This document shows positions 7,701-15,906 of a stretch of 28,229 nucleotides of DNA, piece by piece (the stretch's first letter is position 1; each line of letters opens with the position of its first letter). The notes beneath the pieces are model-generated. The model was given only the letters and a program-made list of their open reading frames with translations. It had not been told where the DNA came from and searched no databases. This DNA is from JAWXCF01 sp034440515 (GTDB lineage: Bacteria > Bacteroidota > Bacteroidia > CAILMK01). A program made the position numbers and the translations under genes. Location of the stretch: contig JAWXCF010000071.1 in NCBI GenBank assembly GCA_034440515.1, forward strand, positions 1 through 28,229. The letters are read 5' to 3'.

Positions 7701-8420
7701 ATGAATGTTGACTTGTTTGTTCCTTGTTTTGTAGATCAATTAAAGCCTGAAATAGCTTGGAGTACCATAAAACTGCTAGACCGTGTAGGTTGTCGGGTAA
7801 AGTATAATCAAGAGCAAACCTGTTGTGGACAACCAGCTTGGAACAGTGGTTATAAAGAAACTACACGCCCTGTAGCTCAAAAGTGGCTAAACGATTTCGA
7901 TACCCCCAACTACATAGTCACACCAAGTGGGAGTTGTGCCGGAATGGTAAAAAACTACTATATGGAACTGTTTGGCAATACTAGTAGGCACCTAAAATGT
8001 AAGTCTGCTCAAACTCGGATATTTGAATTAACTTCATTTCTAGTTCATATTATAAAACGCACAGACTTTGGTGCTAGTCTGAGTGGTAAAGCAGTTTATC
8101 ACGATGCCTGTGCTGCCCTTAGGGAGTGTGGTATAAAGCAAGAACCTAGAGAATTATTAAAAAACGTGAAAGGCCTAGAACTTATAGAAAGTTCAGATGC
8201 AGAAACTTGTTGTGGATTTGGCGGCACATTTGCTGTAAAGTTTGAATCAATATCATCTGCTATGGCAGAGCAGAAAGTAAACAATGCACTTGCCCTACAG
8301 GCGGACTACATAATTAGTACAGACTACAGTTGTTTACTTCACATTCAGGCATATATAGATTTTCATAAATTACCTTTAAAATCAATGCACATTGCTGATG
8401 TACTTTGCACAGGATGGTAA
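7701..8420 (+). CDS. LutA-like (Fe-S)-binding CCG-domain protein
   Basis: A 239-residue cytoplasmic protein of the LutA/YkgE type, with two cysteine-rich CCG domains that bind iron-sulfur clusters or quinone-type electron carriers in oxidases. The first domain has C9, C41-C42-G43-x-P45 and C79; the second has C137, C143, C170-C171-G172 and C211. Both CCG motifs are intact. In known lactate utilisation operons LutA works with LutB (ferredoxin-like) and LutC; neither is present here. Its 3' end overlaps or abuts an Ldh2-family dehydrogenase gene, so the pair probably serves one oxidation route for a 2-hydroxyacid, which is inference. Homology to LutA is firm; a lactate role is not, and I withhold the symbol. 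Confidence 0.88.
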   Translation: MNVDLFVPCFVDQLKPEIAWSTIKLLDRVGCRVKYNQEQTCCGQPAWNSGYKETTRPVAQKWLNDFDTPNYIVTPSGSCAGMVKNYYMELFGNTSRHLKCKSAQTRIFELTSFLVHIIKRTDFGASLSGKAVYHDACAALRECGIKQEPRELLKNVKGLELIESSDAETCCGFGGTFAVKFESISSAMAEQKVNNALALQADYIISTDYSCLLHIQAYIDFHKLPLKSMHIADVLCTGW

Positions 8421-8434
8421 GTTTTTTTAATCAA

Positions 8435-9517
8435 ATGACAGAACATAAAGCTATTAACATAAAATACCAACAAGTATATAGGCTTGTTGTAGATCTTTGG
8501 CAAAGCCTTGGATTTCCAGTAGATGTTGCAGAAATAGCCACAACCAATTTGCTTTTGGCTGACTTAAGAGGTATTAGTAGTCACGGTATTGCCAGATTAC
8601 CTGGATATATAAAATTAATAAAAGCAAATAGGATAAACCCAGCCGCAAAACCTAAAATAGTACACGAAACTATGGGTACTGCCAGACTAGACGGCGACGC
8701 AGGGCTAGGGCTATATGTCGGGCATATAGCACAAGAAATAGCCAGAGCTAAGGCATCTATTGCTGGTTCTGGTTGGGTATCAGTTTATAACAGTAGTCAC
8801 TTTGGTATTGGTGCAGCACATACCCTACCAGGTGTTCCTCATAAAATGATAAGTTTAAGTATGACCAATGCTAGCCCATTAGTTGCTCCAATTGGTTCTA
8901 TTGAGGCCTATTTTGGTACAAACCCAATTAGTGTTGCTATACCTGGTGGTAAATACCCACCTTTTATACTTGATATGGCTACTAGTGCTGCAGCAAATGG
9001 TAAACTAGAAATTGCTGCACGAGAGGGTAAAAACATACCCAAAGGTTGGGCACTTGATAGTCAAGGAAATGACTCAAACCAAGCTGATGTATTGAAAAAT
9101 GATGGTGTACTACTACCTCTAGGCAGTACTGACGATTTGGGAATTCAAAAGGGAAGTGGTTTGGCTGGTTGGGTTGACATTATGAGTGCCCTATTATCCG
9201 GCGCAAATTATGGTAAGTGGGTTCCACCGTTTGTAGCCTTCAAACCTATAGCTGATTCTTTACCTGGTTTAGGCATTGGTCATTTTATTGGTTCTTGGTT
9301 AATTGAAGCTTTTATTCCGTATTCGGAATTTGAATTGAATATAGAAAAATGGATAGAGGGGTTAAAATCACTAAAACCTAAAGACAACGATAAAGAAGTA
9401 TTAGTACCAGGAGAGCCTGAACATAAAGCAATGATGAACAATGTTATACACGGAATAGATTATGATACTAACGTATGGGATGATTTTGAACAACTTTGTA
9501 AGCTGGTACATAAGTAA
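8435..9517 (+). CDS. Ldh2/YlbC-family NAD(P)-dependent 2-hydroxyacid oxidoreductase
   Basis: A 360-residue cytoplasmic dehydrogenase of the malate/L-lactate/ureidoglycolate (Ldh2, AllD) family, unrelated to classical LDH. The N-terminal block ADLRGISSHG carries the conserved His50. A second conserved His lies in NSSHFGIGAAH (H122), and NPISVAIPGG and ILDMATSAAANGK fit the cofactor-binding part. Three starts are possible: TTG 8405, ATG 8414 (overlapping the upstream stop by 7 bases) and ATG 8435. I chose 8435 because it already leaves the SHG block slightly farther from the N terminus than in AllD; 8414 would favour translational coupling and cannot be excluded. Co-transcription with the LutA-like gene is very likely. 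Substrate within the family (lactate, malate, ureidoglycolate, others) cannot be told by eye. Confidence 0.9.
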   Translation: MTEHKAINIKYQQVYRLVVDLWQSLGFPVDVAEIATTNLLLADLRGISSHGIARLPGYIKLIKANRINPAAKPKIVHETMGTARLDGDAGLGLYVGHIAQEIARAKASIAGSGWVSVYNSSHFGIGAAHTLPGVPHKMISLSMTNASPLVAPIGSIEAYFGTNPISVAIPGGKYPPFILDMATSAAANGKLEIAAREGKNIPKGWALDSQGNDSNQADVLKNDGVLLPLGSTDDLGIQKGSGLAGWVDIMSALLSGANYGKWVPPFVAFKPIADSLPGLGIGHFIGSWLIEAFIPYSEFELNIEKWIEGLKSLKPKDNDKEVLVPGEPEHKAMMNNVIHGIDYDTNVWDDFEQLCKLVHK

Positions 9518-9601
9518 AACCTTTTATAAAATTTGCACTATTTACATCTTAATATTCTATTAAATAATTAAAAAAGTTAACATAAATAACGCCAATTAAA
9601 A

Positions 9602-10582
9602 ATGAAGCTATTATTAATTTTCCTTCTTTTCGTAATTAGTACCTTAACGTCTATAAACTGCTTAGCACAATATGAGGTGAACGATAGTAAAGATACTGCC
9701 GACTACAAACCTGCAAGGAAAGGAGATGGAACAATCATATTGTATGATGAAATTGTAGATACTTTTAACTACAGACCACTTATTGACTTTAAATCTTCAA
9801 CAGGAATTAAAGTTTCCATTGGTGCTGCCAACATAAATGCACAGAACTTAACGAATTTAGAAAATGATATTGCATCAAATTCTTCAACAAACGCTTCATT
9901 AAGTTCTGTTTTTAGAAGTGGCTTTTCTTACGGAATCGGAATATTTTACACCAATGTATTGAGTAATAAATTTCAATTAAATACCGAGTTAAACTATTTA
10001 GAGCTTAATTCTAATTTTATATCGACCTGGAATAACTACAAAGCCAATACTAGAACCTTGAGTATATATAGCGAGAACTATATGACAATTAAGCAATTAA
10101 GTTTACCGATTTTACTTAGGTACAAGCCATTTACAAAGAAAAAGATTTTCTTCATTTTTGGTCCGCAGTTTAGTTATAATTTAACCTCAAGTAAGGTAAG
10201 TTCAAACATTTCTGGAATTATTATTGACGGTACAGGCATCAAATCAGAGTATAATAAACAATTAATAGCAAACCTTGACAGCTTATCAACTTTTGCATTG
10301 GGACTAAATTTTGGTATTGGATCTACACTGAATGCAAATGGTCGCCCCATTTTCTTAGATCTTCGATTTAACTATCAAATTAATACTCTTAATCTTGTAA
10401 CTAACGATCAAGCTTATAACAATGAAATATTGGGTTCAGGACAGGTTTTCTCACAGAATTATCAATCAACTTTGAACCAATCTTCACAAAAACACGACTT
10501 TAAAGATTGGAAGGCATCAACCTTTTTAGTTTCTATAGGTTACGGTATATTTAATCAAGTAAAACTAACACAACAACAATAA
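9602..10582 (+). CDS. Outer-membrane beta-barrel protein
   Basis: A 326-residue exported protein likely to form a small beta-barrel in the outer membrane. The signal peptide covers residues 1-22 with probable cleavage at CLA|QY. Cys20 inside it is not a good lipobox. From about residue 50 the sequence alternates polar and hydrophobic residues in strand-like runs: FRSGFSYGIGIFY, LNTELNYLEL, LSLPILLRYKPF, IFFIFGPQFSYNL, FALGLNFGIGSTL. The PILLRYKPF-x6-FIFGP arrangement is typical of the Bacteroidota outer-membrane beta-barrel (PorT/OmpW-like) domain. The last long strand is FLVSIGYGIF. Its TAA overlaps the next gene's ATG (TAATG at 10580-10584), so the two proteins are made together and may form a pair in the outer membrane. 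No ligand can be inferred. Confidence 0.82.
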   Translation: MKLLLIFLLFVISTLTSINCLAQYEVNDSKDTADYKPARKGDGTIILYDEIVDTFNYRPLIDFKSSTGIKVSIGAANINAQNLTNLENDIASNSSTNASLSSVFRSGFSYGIGIFYTNVLSNKFQLNTELNYLELNSNFISTWNNYKANTRTLSIYSENYMTIKQLSLPILLRYKPFTKKKIFFIFGPQFSYNLTSSKVSSNISGIIIDGTGIKSEYNKQLIANLDSLSTFALGLNFGIGSTLNANGRPIFLDLRFNYQINTLNLVTNDQAYNNEILGSGQVFSQNYQSTLNQSSQKHDFKDWKASTFLVSIGYGIFNQVKLTQQQ

Positions 10583-11472
10583 TGAAACATATAAACACAC
10601 TAATAGTAATAAGCATTTTGGCTGTAGGTTTTAATAGCTGTAAGAGCAAAAAAGTACAAAAAGCCGAAACAGGAATTACAAATACTCAAAGACAAGAAGC
10701 ACTAGACGAAGCTGATAAAATGTTAACAGATTCATCATTTCTAATGGAGGAATCGATAGAATCAAAGTTTCAAATCATAGCCGAAAAAAATGGTATTAGA
10801 TTAGGCTATTTTATTAATAGTGAACCATTTGAAGATGCAAAGTTAAAACTTAATTTTCCCAAAAATAATGCAAACTTGCCTACTGGGCGGGTATCTTTTA
10901 AATATAAAGTAGATAATTATGAATTAACAGCGCATAGTCCCTATGAGGATAAGTGCGATTGCAATAAAAGTGATAAGGGTCAACACATACACCATATACT
11001 GAACAACAATCCCTATGAGGCTAGATATACTGATACCTTTAGCCAAGTATTACCAGAGGGAAACTACGTAATGCTTTCTTTTCTAAGTAGAAGTTACCAC
11101 GAGGGCATCAAAACAAAAGACGCATTTGAATTAAGCCAGTTTCAAGTAGGAATTAGTTATAATTCTAAAAGAATAGATTTGGATCAGCCTTTACTATTCT
11201 ACAGCAGACCCAAAGGCGTTTATAAAGGTAAAGATATTAACAATCTATTATTAGACTTTTATATAACAAATGTCAATTTATCGTCTGATGGATATAAAGT
11301 TGAAGTACTAATTGATGACAAAACTAAATTTACTTTGACAGAATGGAGACCTTATGTATTGCAGGGCTTGGGTGCAGGAATCCATACAATTAGACTGTCA
11401 TTAATTAATAAAGACAATAAGTCTGTTGGTTCGTTAACTGAAGTAGCTAGGAAAATAACTTTAGAAAATTAA
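10582..11472 (+). CDS. Lipoprotein of a conserved Bacteroidota family, function unknown
   Basis: A 296-residue probable lipoprotein. The signal sequence MKHINTLIVISILAVGFNSC places the acylated Cys at residue 20, though FNSC is a loose lipobox. The central region contains a CDC motif, then GQHIHHILNN, and after it NYVMLSFLSRSYHEGIK; a later segment reads LLFYSRPKGVYKGKD followed by LLLDFYITNVNLS. I recall similar proteins in Flavobacteriia annotated as phosphopeptide-binding, with the same GQHIH, FLSRSYHE and FYSRPKG blocks, but I know of no experimental support. The clustered His and Cys residues could bind a metal. It overlaps the barrel gene by one base (TAATG), which argues for a fixed ratio and a shared function. 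Identity of the family: moderate; function: unknown. Confidence 0.78.
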   Translation: MKHINTLIVISILAVGFNSCKSKKVQKAETGITNTQRQEALDEADKMLTDSSFLMEESIESKFQIIAEKNGIRLGYFINSEPFEDAKLKLNFPKNNANLPTGRVSFKYKVDNYELTAHSPYEDKCDCNKSDKGQHIHHILNNNPYEARYTDTFSQVLPEGNYVMLSFLSRSYHEGIKTKDAFELSQFQVGISYNSKRIDLDQPLLFYSRPKGVYKGKDINNLLLDFYITNVNLSSDGYKVEVLIDDKTKFTLTEWRPYVLQGLGAGIHTIRLSLINKDNKSVGSLTEVARKITLEN

Positions 11473-11583
11473 AATAAGTTTAATAATTTCAATCATCTTT
11501 AAGTAAATTAAAAAATACTTAATTCTAATTTTCTACTTTTTCATATAGAATATCAAAAATTATATTTTGTTTACAATTAATTA

Positions 11584-11614
11584 TTGCTATTTGACAAATT
11601 ATTATATACATTTG
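11584..11614 (+). promoter_or_regulatory. Bacteroidota-type promoter of the PAS histidine kinase
   Basis: TTG at 11584-11586, a 20-base spacer, then TACATTTG at 11607-11614, an exact TAnnTTTG. A start of transcription near 11620 would leave a leader of about 110 bases before the ATG at 11732. Confidence 0.6.
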
Positions 11615-11731
11615 GTTTGTCGTCTAACGTAACAACCAAGATATTTACCAGTGCAAATGTAATGTTGGCACTAAAATTTGTTGGATTCAGTTAAGTTATT
11701 CAATACTAACTATAACTTGATACTCAAATGT

Positions 11732-14206
11732 ATGAACTCTGTAAATATTGAAAAAGTTTTAGATATTAATGAAAATCGAAAACTCGCAAGAAGTGAGGAG
11801 AGTTTCGGTATATCTAACGCAGAGTTTAGTTTAGAGGATTTACCTGGTATCATTTATAAATCCGAGTGCGATAGTCCAAGAAAAATTCTTAGCATTTCTA
11901 ATTACATAATGCAAGTATGTGGCTATGATCCTAGTATAATAATTTACCCTAATACGGAAGGTCTAGATTGTTTAATAGCTGAGGACGATATGGATAGTGT
12001 TCAGGTTACTATGCACAATGCTAAAATAGATAAAGTAGCATACAGCATTATTTACAGGGTAAAACACATTACTGGGTTTTTCATTCAAGTTCACGAACGC
12101 GGTGGATACATATACGATGATTTAGGCAATGCCATTTATCAACAAGGATTTATAGCCCCTACGGCAGCCAATCACTTTGTAAGCGATACGGTAAAGTCCG
12201 GTATATATAACAATATTGGTGCAACACAAAGAGTAGTAAATTATAGAATTGTAACTCAGCCGAATGGTGAAGAAAGCTTTGCTTATGTACACGGTTCTGT
12301 TAGAGAATTATTTGGTGTAAGCGAGCTTGAATTAATGGAGAACTCAAAGCTTAGATTTAACAGCATTCACCCAGACGATCAAAAAGATATAGAGCGAAAA
12401 ATAAAAGAATCAAATCAAAAGAATTCACCTTTACTGCTAGAATATAGACTTTTGTTTAATGGGGCAGATGATCCAATTTGGATAAGAGGTAGCAGTCTAG
12501 CAAGTAGATACCCTGATGGTACCATCATAAGAACAGGTACAGCTGTTGACGTAACAGAGGTTAAAAAGTCTGAAATAAGCCTAATTCAAGCCAACAATTT
12601 ACTTGAATCCATACAAATGGCTACCAGTATGTTGCTAAGTGAAGATAAGCGTGAGGTAGTATTACCACAAATATTATCAATCATTTGCAAAGGATTAGAT
12701 ACAGATATTGCCTATGTATATAAGTGGAACCACGCTGAGCAAAACAACAAAGCTGCATTAAAATGTAGATATACTTTTAGTAAAGATATGCCCATTTTAG
12801 AGGGCATTTATACTTCTAATTCCGCTATTAGCGCATATTGGTATTTAGACAATATGCATTCCAGCTTGTCATCTGGACAAGTAATTATACAAAGTAAGAA
12901 ACAGTTTAAAAACATAAAGCTACACGCCCCTTACGTAAGGGCCACACTAGCTGTACCTATTTTTAAGAATCAAGCGTACTGGGGCTTTATTGGTTTTGAC
13001 GAATGTAGTCTAGATAGAGAGTGGACTGGAAACGAAATAAGGACTATCCGAGCATTAGCAAATACTCTTGGTAATTTCTTTGAAAATATCTCTTATAAAT
13101 TTACTTTGCAGGAGCACTTTGCTAAGCTAAAGGCAACTTTAGAAAGCACTGTTGAGGGTATGGCAATATTCAATAAAGATGGCAAACTGCTAAACTACAA
13201 TACTCAGCTAACCAAAATTTGGAACTTATCAGAAGATAAGTTAATAAGTCTTAAGGGAGCCGATTTAATCAGGCACATTGTTGGGCAAATAATTGAGTCA
13301 GATAGATATATCGATGAATTAAAGAGCACATTTAGCCACACGCTTGAAGAAAGTAAAGGAACTTTAAGACTGAGAAATGGCAATATAATAGAGCGATACA
13401 GCGCACCATTAATGGTTTCTAACAGATTTGAAGGCTGGGTATTATCATATAGAGACATAACTGAACAAGAAAACTTTGAGAAAAAACTGTTACAGCAAAA
13501 CACAGAGTTAGTAAAAGCAAATAAAGAATTAGACAGATTTGTATACAGCGCCAGTCACGAATTGAGAGCACCGCTGCTTAGTGTATTAGGTTTGCTTAGT
13601 TTAGTAGACAGGGAGTCACTTGCAGAATCAACAGGAACAATTCTGAATAAGATGAAAGACTGTGTATTAAAACTGGATGAATTGGTGCAAAATATTATTC
13701 ACCATAGTCAATATAATCGTAATATTCTCAAAATTCAAAGCGTTAATTTGCTAAGAATTATTGAGCAATGCTTAGAGCATTTTCAAAATTATAGTGGTTT
13801 GAGAGATTTAAAAATTAATTACGATTGCTCATCTCATCTCAGCGTAATGTCTGACAGCTATGCCATTAGTATCATATTAAATAATTTGATAAGTAATGCT
13901 ATCAAGTTCAAAGATGACGACAAAGAAGAATCACTACTTTATATTACTGTAGAAGGCTTGCAGACAGGCATAAATATTAGCCTAATTGACAATGGTGAAG
14001 GAATAATAAGCGAACACGCGGATAAGATATTTGAAATGTTTTTCAGGTCGAGCCCCCGTGGTAACGGATCAGGTCTAGGTCTTTACATAGTCAAAGAGTT
14101 GTTGGGTCATATAAATGGTACTATTAATGTGATTAGCCAAAAGGGACTAGGCACAACTATAAATGTATTTATACCTAATTTGCCAGCTTCAGACATCTGC
14201 AAATAA
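11732..14206 (+). CDS. Orphan PAS/PAS/GAF/PAS sensor histidine kinase
   Basis: An 824-residue sensor kinase, probably cytoplasmic because no membrane segment or signal peptide is visible. Order, numbered from ATG 11732: a PAS domain at about 35-125; a second PAS/PAC at about 185-280 (IHPDDQKDIE, then IRTGTAVDVTEVK); GAF at about 300-455 (VRATLAVPIFKN, YWGFIGFDE); a third PAS at about 465-580 (STVEGMAIFNKDGKLL, then YRDITEQE); a dimerisation helix with H609 in SASHELRAP; and an ATPase with N box N722, G1 DNGEG (753-757) and G2 GSGLGL (779-784). An upstream TTG at 11678 in frame would add 18 residues, but ATG is preferred and the promoter fits either. No receiver domain or response regulator is adjacent, so the phosphorelay partner is elsewhere. 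Transcription is probably independent of the lipoprotein gene upstream. Confidence 0.9.
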   Translation: MNSVNIEKVLDINENRKLARSEESFGISNAEFSLEDLPGIIYKSECDSPRKILSISNYIMQVCGYDPSIIIYPNTEGLDCLIAEDDMDSVQVTMHNAKIDKVAYSIIYRVKHITGFFIQVHERGGYIYDDLGNAIYQQGFIAPTAANHFVSDTVKSGIYNNIGATQRVVNYRIVTQPNGEESFAYVHGSVRELFGVSELELMENSKLRFNSIHPDDQKDIERKIKESNQKNSPLLLEYRLLFNGADDPIWIRGSSLASRYPDGTIIRTGTAVDVTEVKKSEISLIQANNLLESIQMATSMLLSEDKREVVLPQILSIICKGLDTDIAYVYKWNHAEQNNKAALKCRYTFSKDMPILEGIYTSNSAISAYWYLDNMHSSLSSGQVIIQSKKQFKNIKLHAPYVRATLAVPIFKNQAYWGFIGFDECSLDREWTGNEIRTIRALANTLGNFFENISYKFTLQEHFAKLKATLESTVEGMAIFNKDGKLLNYNTQLTKIWNLSEDKLISLKGADLIRHIVGQIIESDRYIDELKSTFSHTLEESKGTLRLRNGNIIERYSAPLMVSNRFEGWVLSYRDITEQENFEKKLLQQNTELVKANKELDRFVYSASHELRAPLLSVLGLLSLVDRESLAESTGTILNKMKDCVLKLDELVQNIIHHSQYNRNILKIQSVNLLRIIEQCLEHFQNYSGLRDLKINYDCSSHLSVMSDSYAISIILNNLISNAIKFKDDDKEESLLYITVEGLQTGINISLIDNGEGIISEHADKIFEMFFRSSPRGNGSGLGLYIVKELLGHINGTINVISQKGLGTTINVFIPNLPASDICK

Positions 14207-14363
14207 TTCTAATTTTTGTTTACTTTTGGCATCTTACTTAAAAAAGATAATTGACCAAAGCTTTATCTCTATTGATTACTTTTTTTTAAAAATCTAATTG
14301 GTGAGATTAACATAAAGTGTCAACTGTCTAATTAATAGCTATTTAAAGTATGAATTTTAAGTA

Positions 14364-14379
14364 GCAATAAAATTATTGC
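14364..14379. repeat. Perfect inverted repeat just before the GT-C tandem
   Basis: GCAATAA-AA-TTATTGC, seven-base perfect arms around two bases, ending 18 bases before the ATG at 14398. No T run follows. The loop is too short for a stable hairpin, so a protein-binding site is more likely than an RNA structure. The rest of the spacer 14207-14397 shows no gene. Confidence 0.4.
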
Positions 14380-14397
14380 AAGTACTAAGCACCATTT

Positions 14398-15897
14398 ATG
14401 CCAAACCTATTTCTTTATAGAAATTCACTCCCTTATTTATTAGCAGGATTCAGTGTATTTGCATATTGTTGTGTCAGAGCCATTCTGCTTGATATAACTA
14501 CAGATGAATCATATACTGTAATGTACTATGCCTCTGATACTTGGAATGAAGTGCTTACCAATATTCAAAAACCGTCTGCTAATAATCATATCCTAAATTC
14601 AATACTTGTTAAACTTAGTAGCTATTTGTTTGGATTTAAAGTATTTGCAATTCGAATTCCAAGTCTATGCGCACTAATACTATACATTACATTTAGTTAT
14701 AAACTAAGTAAACTTATTGTACAGCGAAAAACCTTAGTATTTCTATCTTTCTGTATCTTAATATCTAATCCATATTTGCTAGAGATGTTCTCATTGGCTA
14801 GGGGATATGGTTTAAGTTTAGCATTTTTAGTTACTTCTATTTATTATCTATTAAAATATTTACATAATAGCAAAAAAACAGTAAATTTAGTTCTTGCCCT
14901 ATTCTTACTTTTATTAGCTGTATATAGTAGTTTCATTATAATTAATGTATGGCTAGCATTTGCTGGGTTTCTATTCATATTTCAAGTATTTGTAGTTAAA
15001 ACAGGCTTGTTTAAGACTTTAGGAATTTATCTAGCCTTTAGCATCATATTAACTCTCATTATTTGGGAACCAGTTAGGGTAAATATTGCCCACAATGAAT
15101 TCTATTATGGAGGAGTTCTTGGAATTGTATTTGACAGCATTTACGATTTATTTATGTGCCTAGACTATGACAATGTGATGGGTTCAAACTACTTTGCATT
15201 TATGCCTGGCATCTTTTTTAGCATATTCTTTATTTCTATATTTAGTATTTTTAATTCAGTTAGATATAAGTACATTAATAACAATATGCACATAAATTTA
15301 TTTGCAATTACTATCATTTTATTTATTGTATTAGCCAGCATAGGTACACAATTTACCCTATTGGGAACACCTGTTGCAAAAGCTAGGACGGCATTATTTC
15401 TTTTCCCATTGATGCTACTTAATCTGATGGCATTGGTTTCCTGTTATTTTCAGGCAGATGTAACTAAAGCAAAATCAAATCTAATTATCGTACAAATTTT
15501 TTCAGGCTTATGCCTAATTTTCATATTTCACGATATTAGCTCTTGGCAAATAACGCATTCCCCATATTGGCGATATAATGCTGAAAATAAAAAAATAATA
15601 CGATTTATTCAATCCTCTGCTAGTAAATTAGGTTACAGACAGAATCAATTTCAAAGTGCATCTACTTCTAGATTAGAACGAGTACTACCCTACTATGCTA
15701 AATACTATTCAGAATTTAAGTTCTTTAAATATCAGATATTGCCAAACATAGATAATAAACCACTTTACTATATATTGTACGATGATAGCGATAAACAAAT
15801 AGATAGCTTAAAGCAAGTACTTACGCCTATTCAATCATTTAGCATTTCACACATAACTGTTTATATAGATTCCTCAGCCCTACCTACTCTAAAATAA
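14398..15897 (+). CDS. GT-C-type membrane glycosyltransferase (family 39-like), copy 1
   Basis: A 499-residue polytopic inner-membrane protein resembling dolichyl/polyprenyl-phosphate-mannose transferases (ArnT/PMT, GT39-like). These move a sugar from a lipid-phosphate carrier to a protein, lipid or glycan on the periplasmic side. About ten hydrophobic segments run from residue 12 to about 380, followed by a soluble tail of about 120 residues. The first extracytoplasmic loop has the expected acidic pair (D36-E37 in ITTDES). It is followed by PSANNHILNSILVKL and FAIRIPS, matching the NNHPLN...LRLPN pattern I recall for bacterial members. RGYGLSLAF is another conserved block. It is followed after 9 bases by a close paralogue. 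A perfect palindrome lies just upstream. Donor and acceptor are unknown; no carrier-lipid synthesis gene is adjacent. Confidence 0.8.
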   Translation: MPNLFLYRNSLPYLLAGFSVFAYCCVRAILLDITTDESYTVMYYASDTWNEVLTNIQKPSANNHILNSILVKLSSYLFGFKVFAIRIPSLCALILYITFSYKLSKLIVQRKTLVFLSFCILISNPYLLEMFSLARGYGLSLAFLVTSIYYLLKYLHNSKKTVNLVLALFLLLLAVYSSFIIINVWLAFAGFLFIFQVFVVKTGLFKTLGIYLAFSIILTLIIWEPVRVNIAHNEFYYGGVLGIVFDSIYDLFMCLDYDNVMGSNYFAFMPGIFFSIFFISIFSIFNSVRYKYINNNMHINLFAITIILFIVLASIGTQFTLLGTPVAKARTALFLFPLMLLNLMALVSCYFQADVTKAKSNLIIVQIFSGLCLIFIFHDISSWQITHSPYWRYNAENKKIIRFIQSSASKLGYRQNQFQSASTSRLERVLPYYAKYYSEFKFFKYQILPNIDNKPLYYILYDDSDKQIDSLKQVLTPIQSFSISHITVYIDSSALPTLK

Positions 15898-15906
15898 TTC
15901 ATAAAA

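Noticed and set aside
11499..11522. Inverted repeat TTAAGTA/TACTTAA with a 10-base loop after the lipoprotein gene, a possible terminator.
   Set aside because: The stem is short and almost all A-T, and the following stretch is only T-rich, not a T run. It may be chance.
14221..14228. TACTTTTG, an exact -7 box match after the PAS kinase gene.
   Set aside because: It lies 170 bases before the next start and lacks TTG at the right distance.
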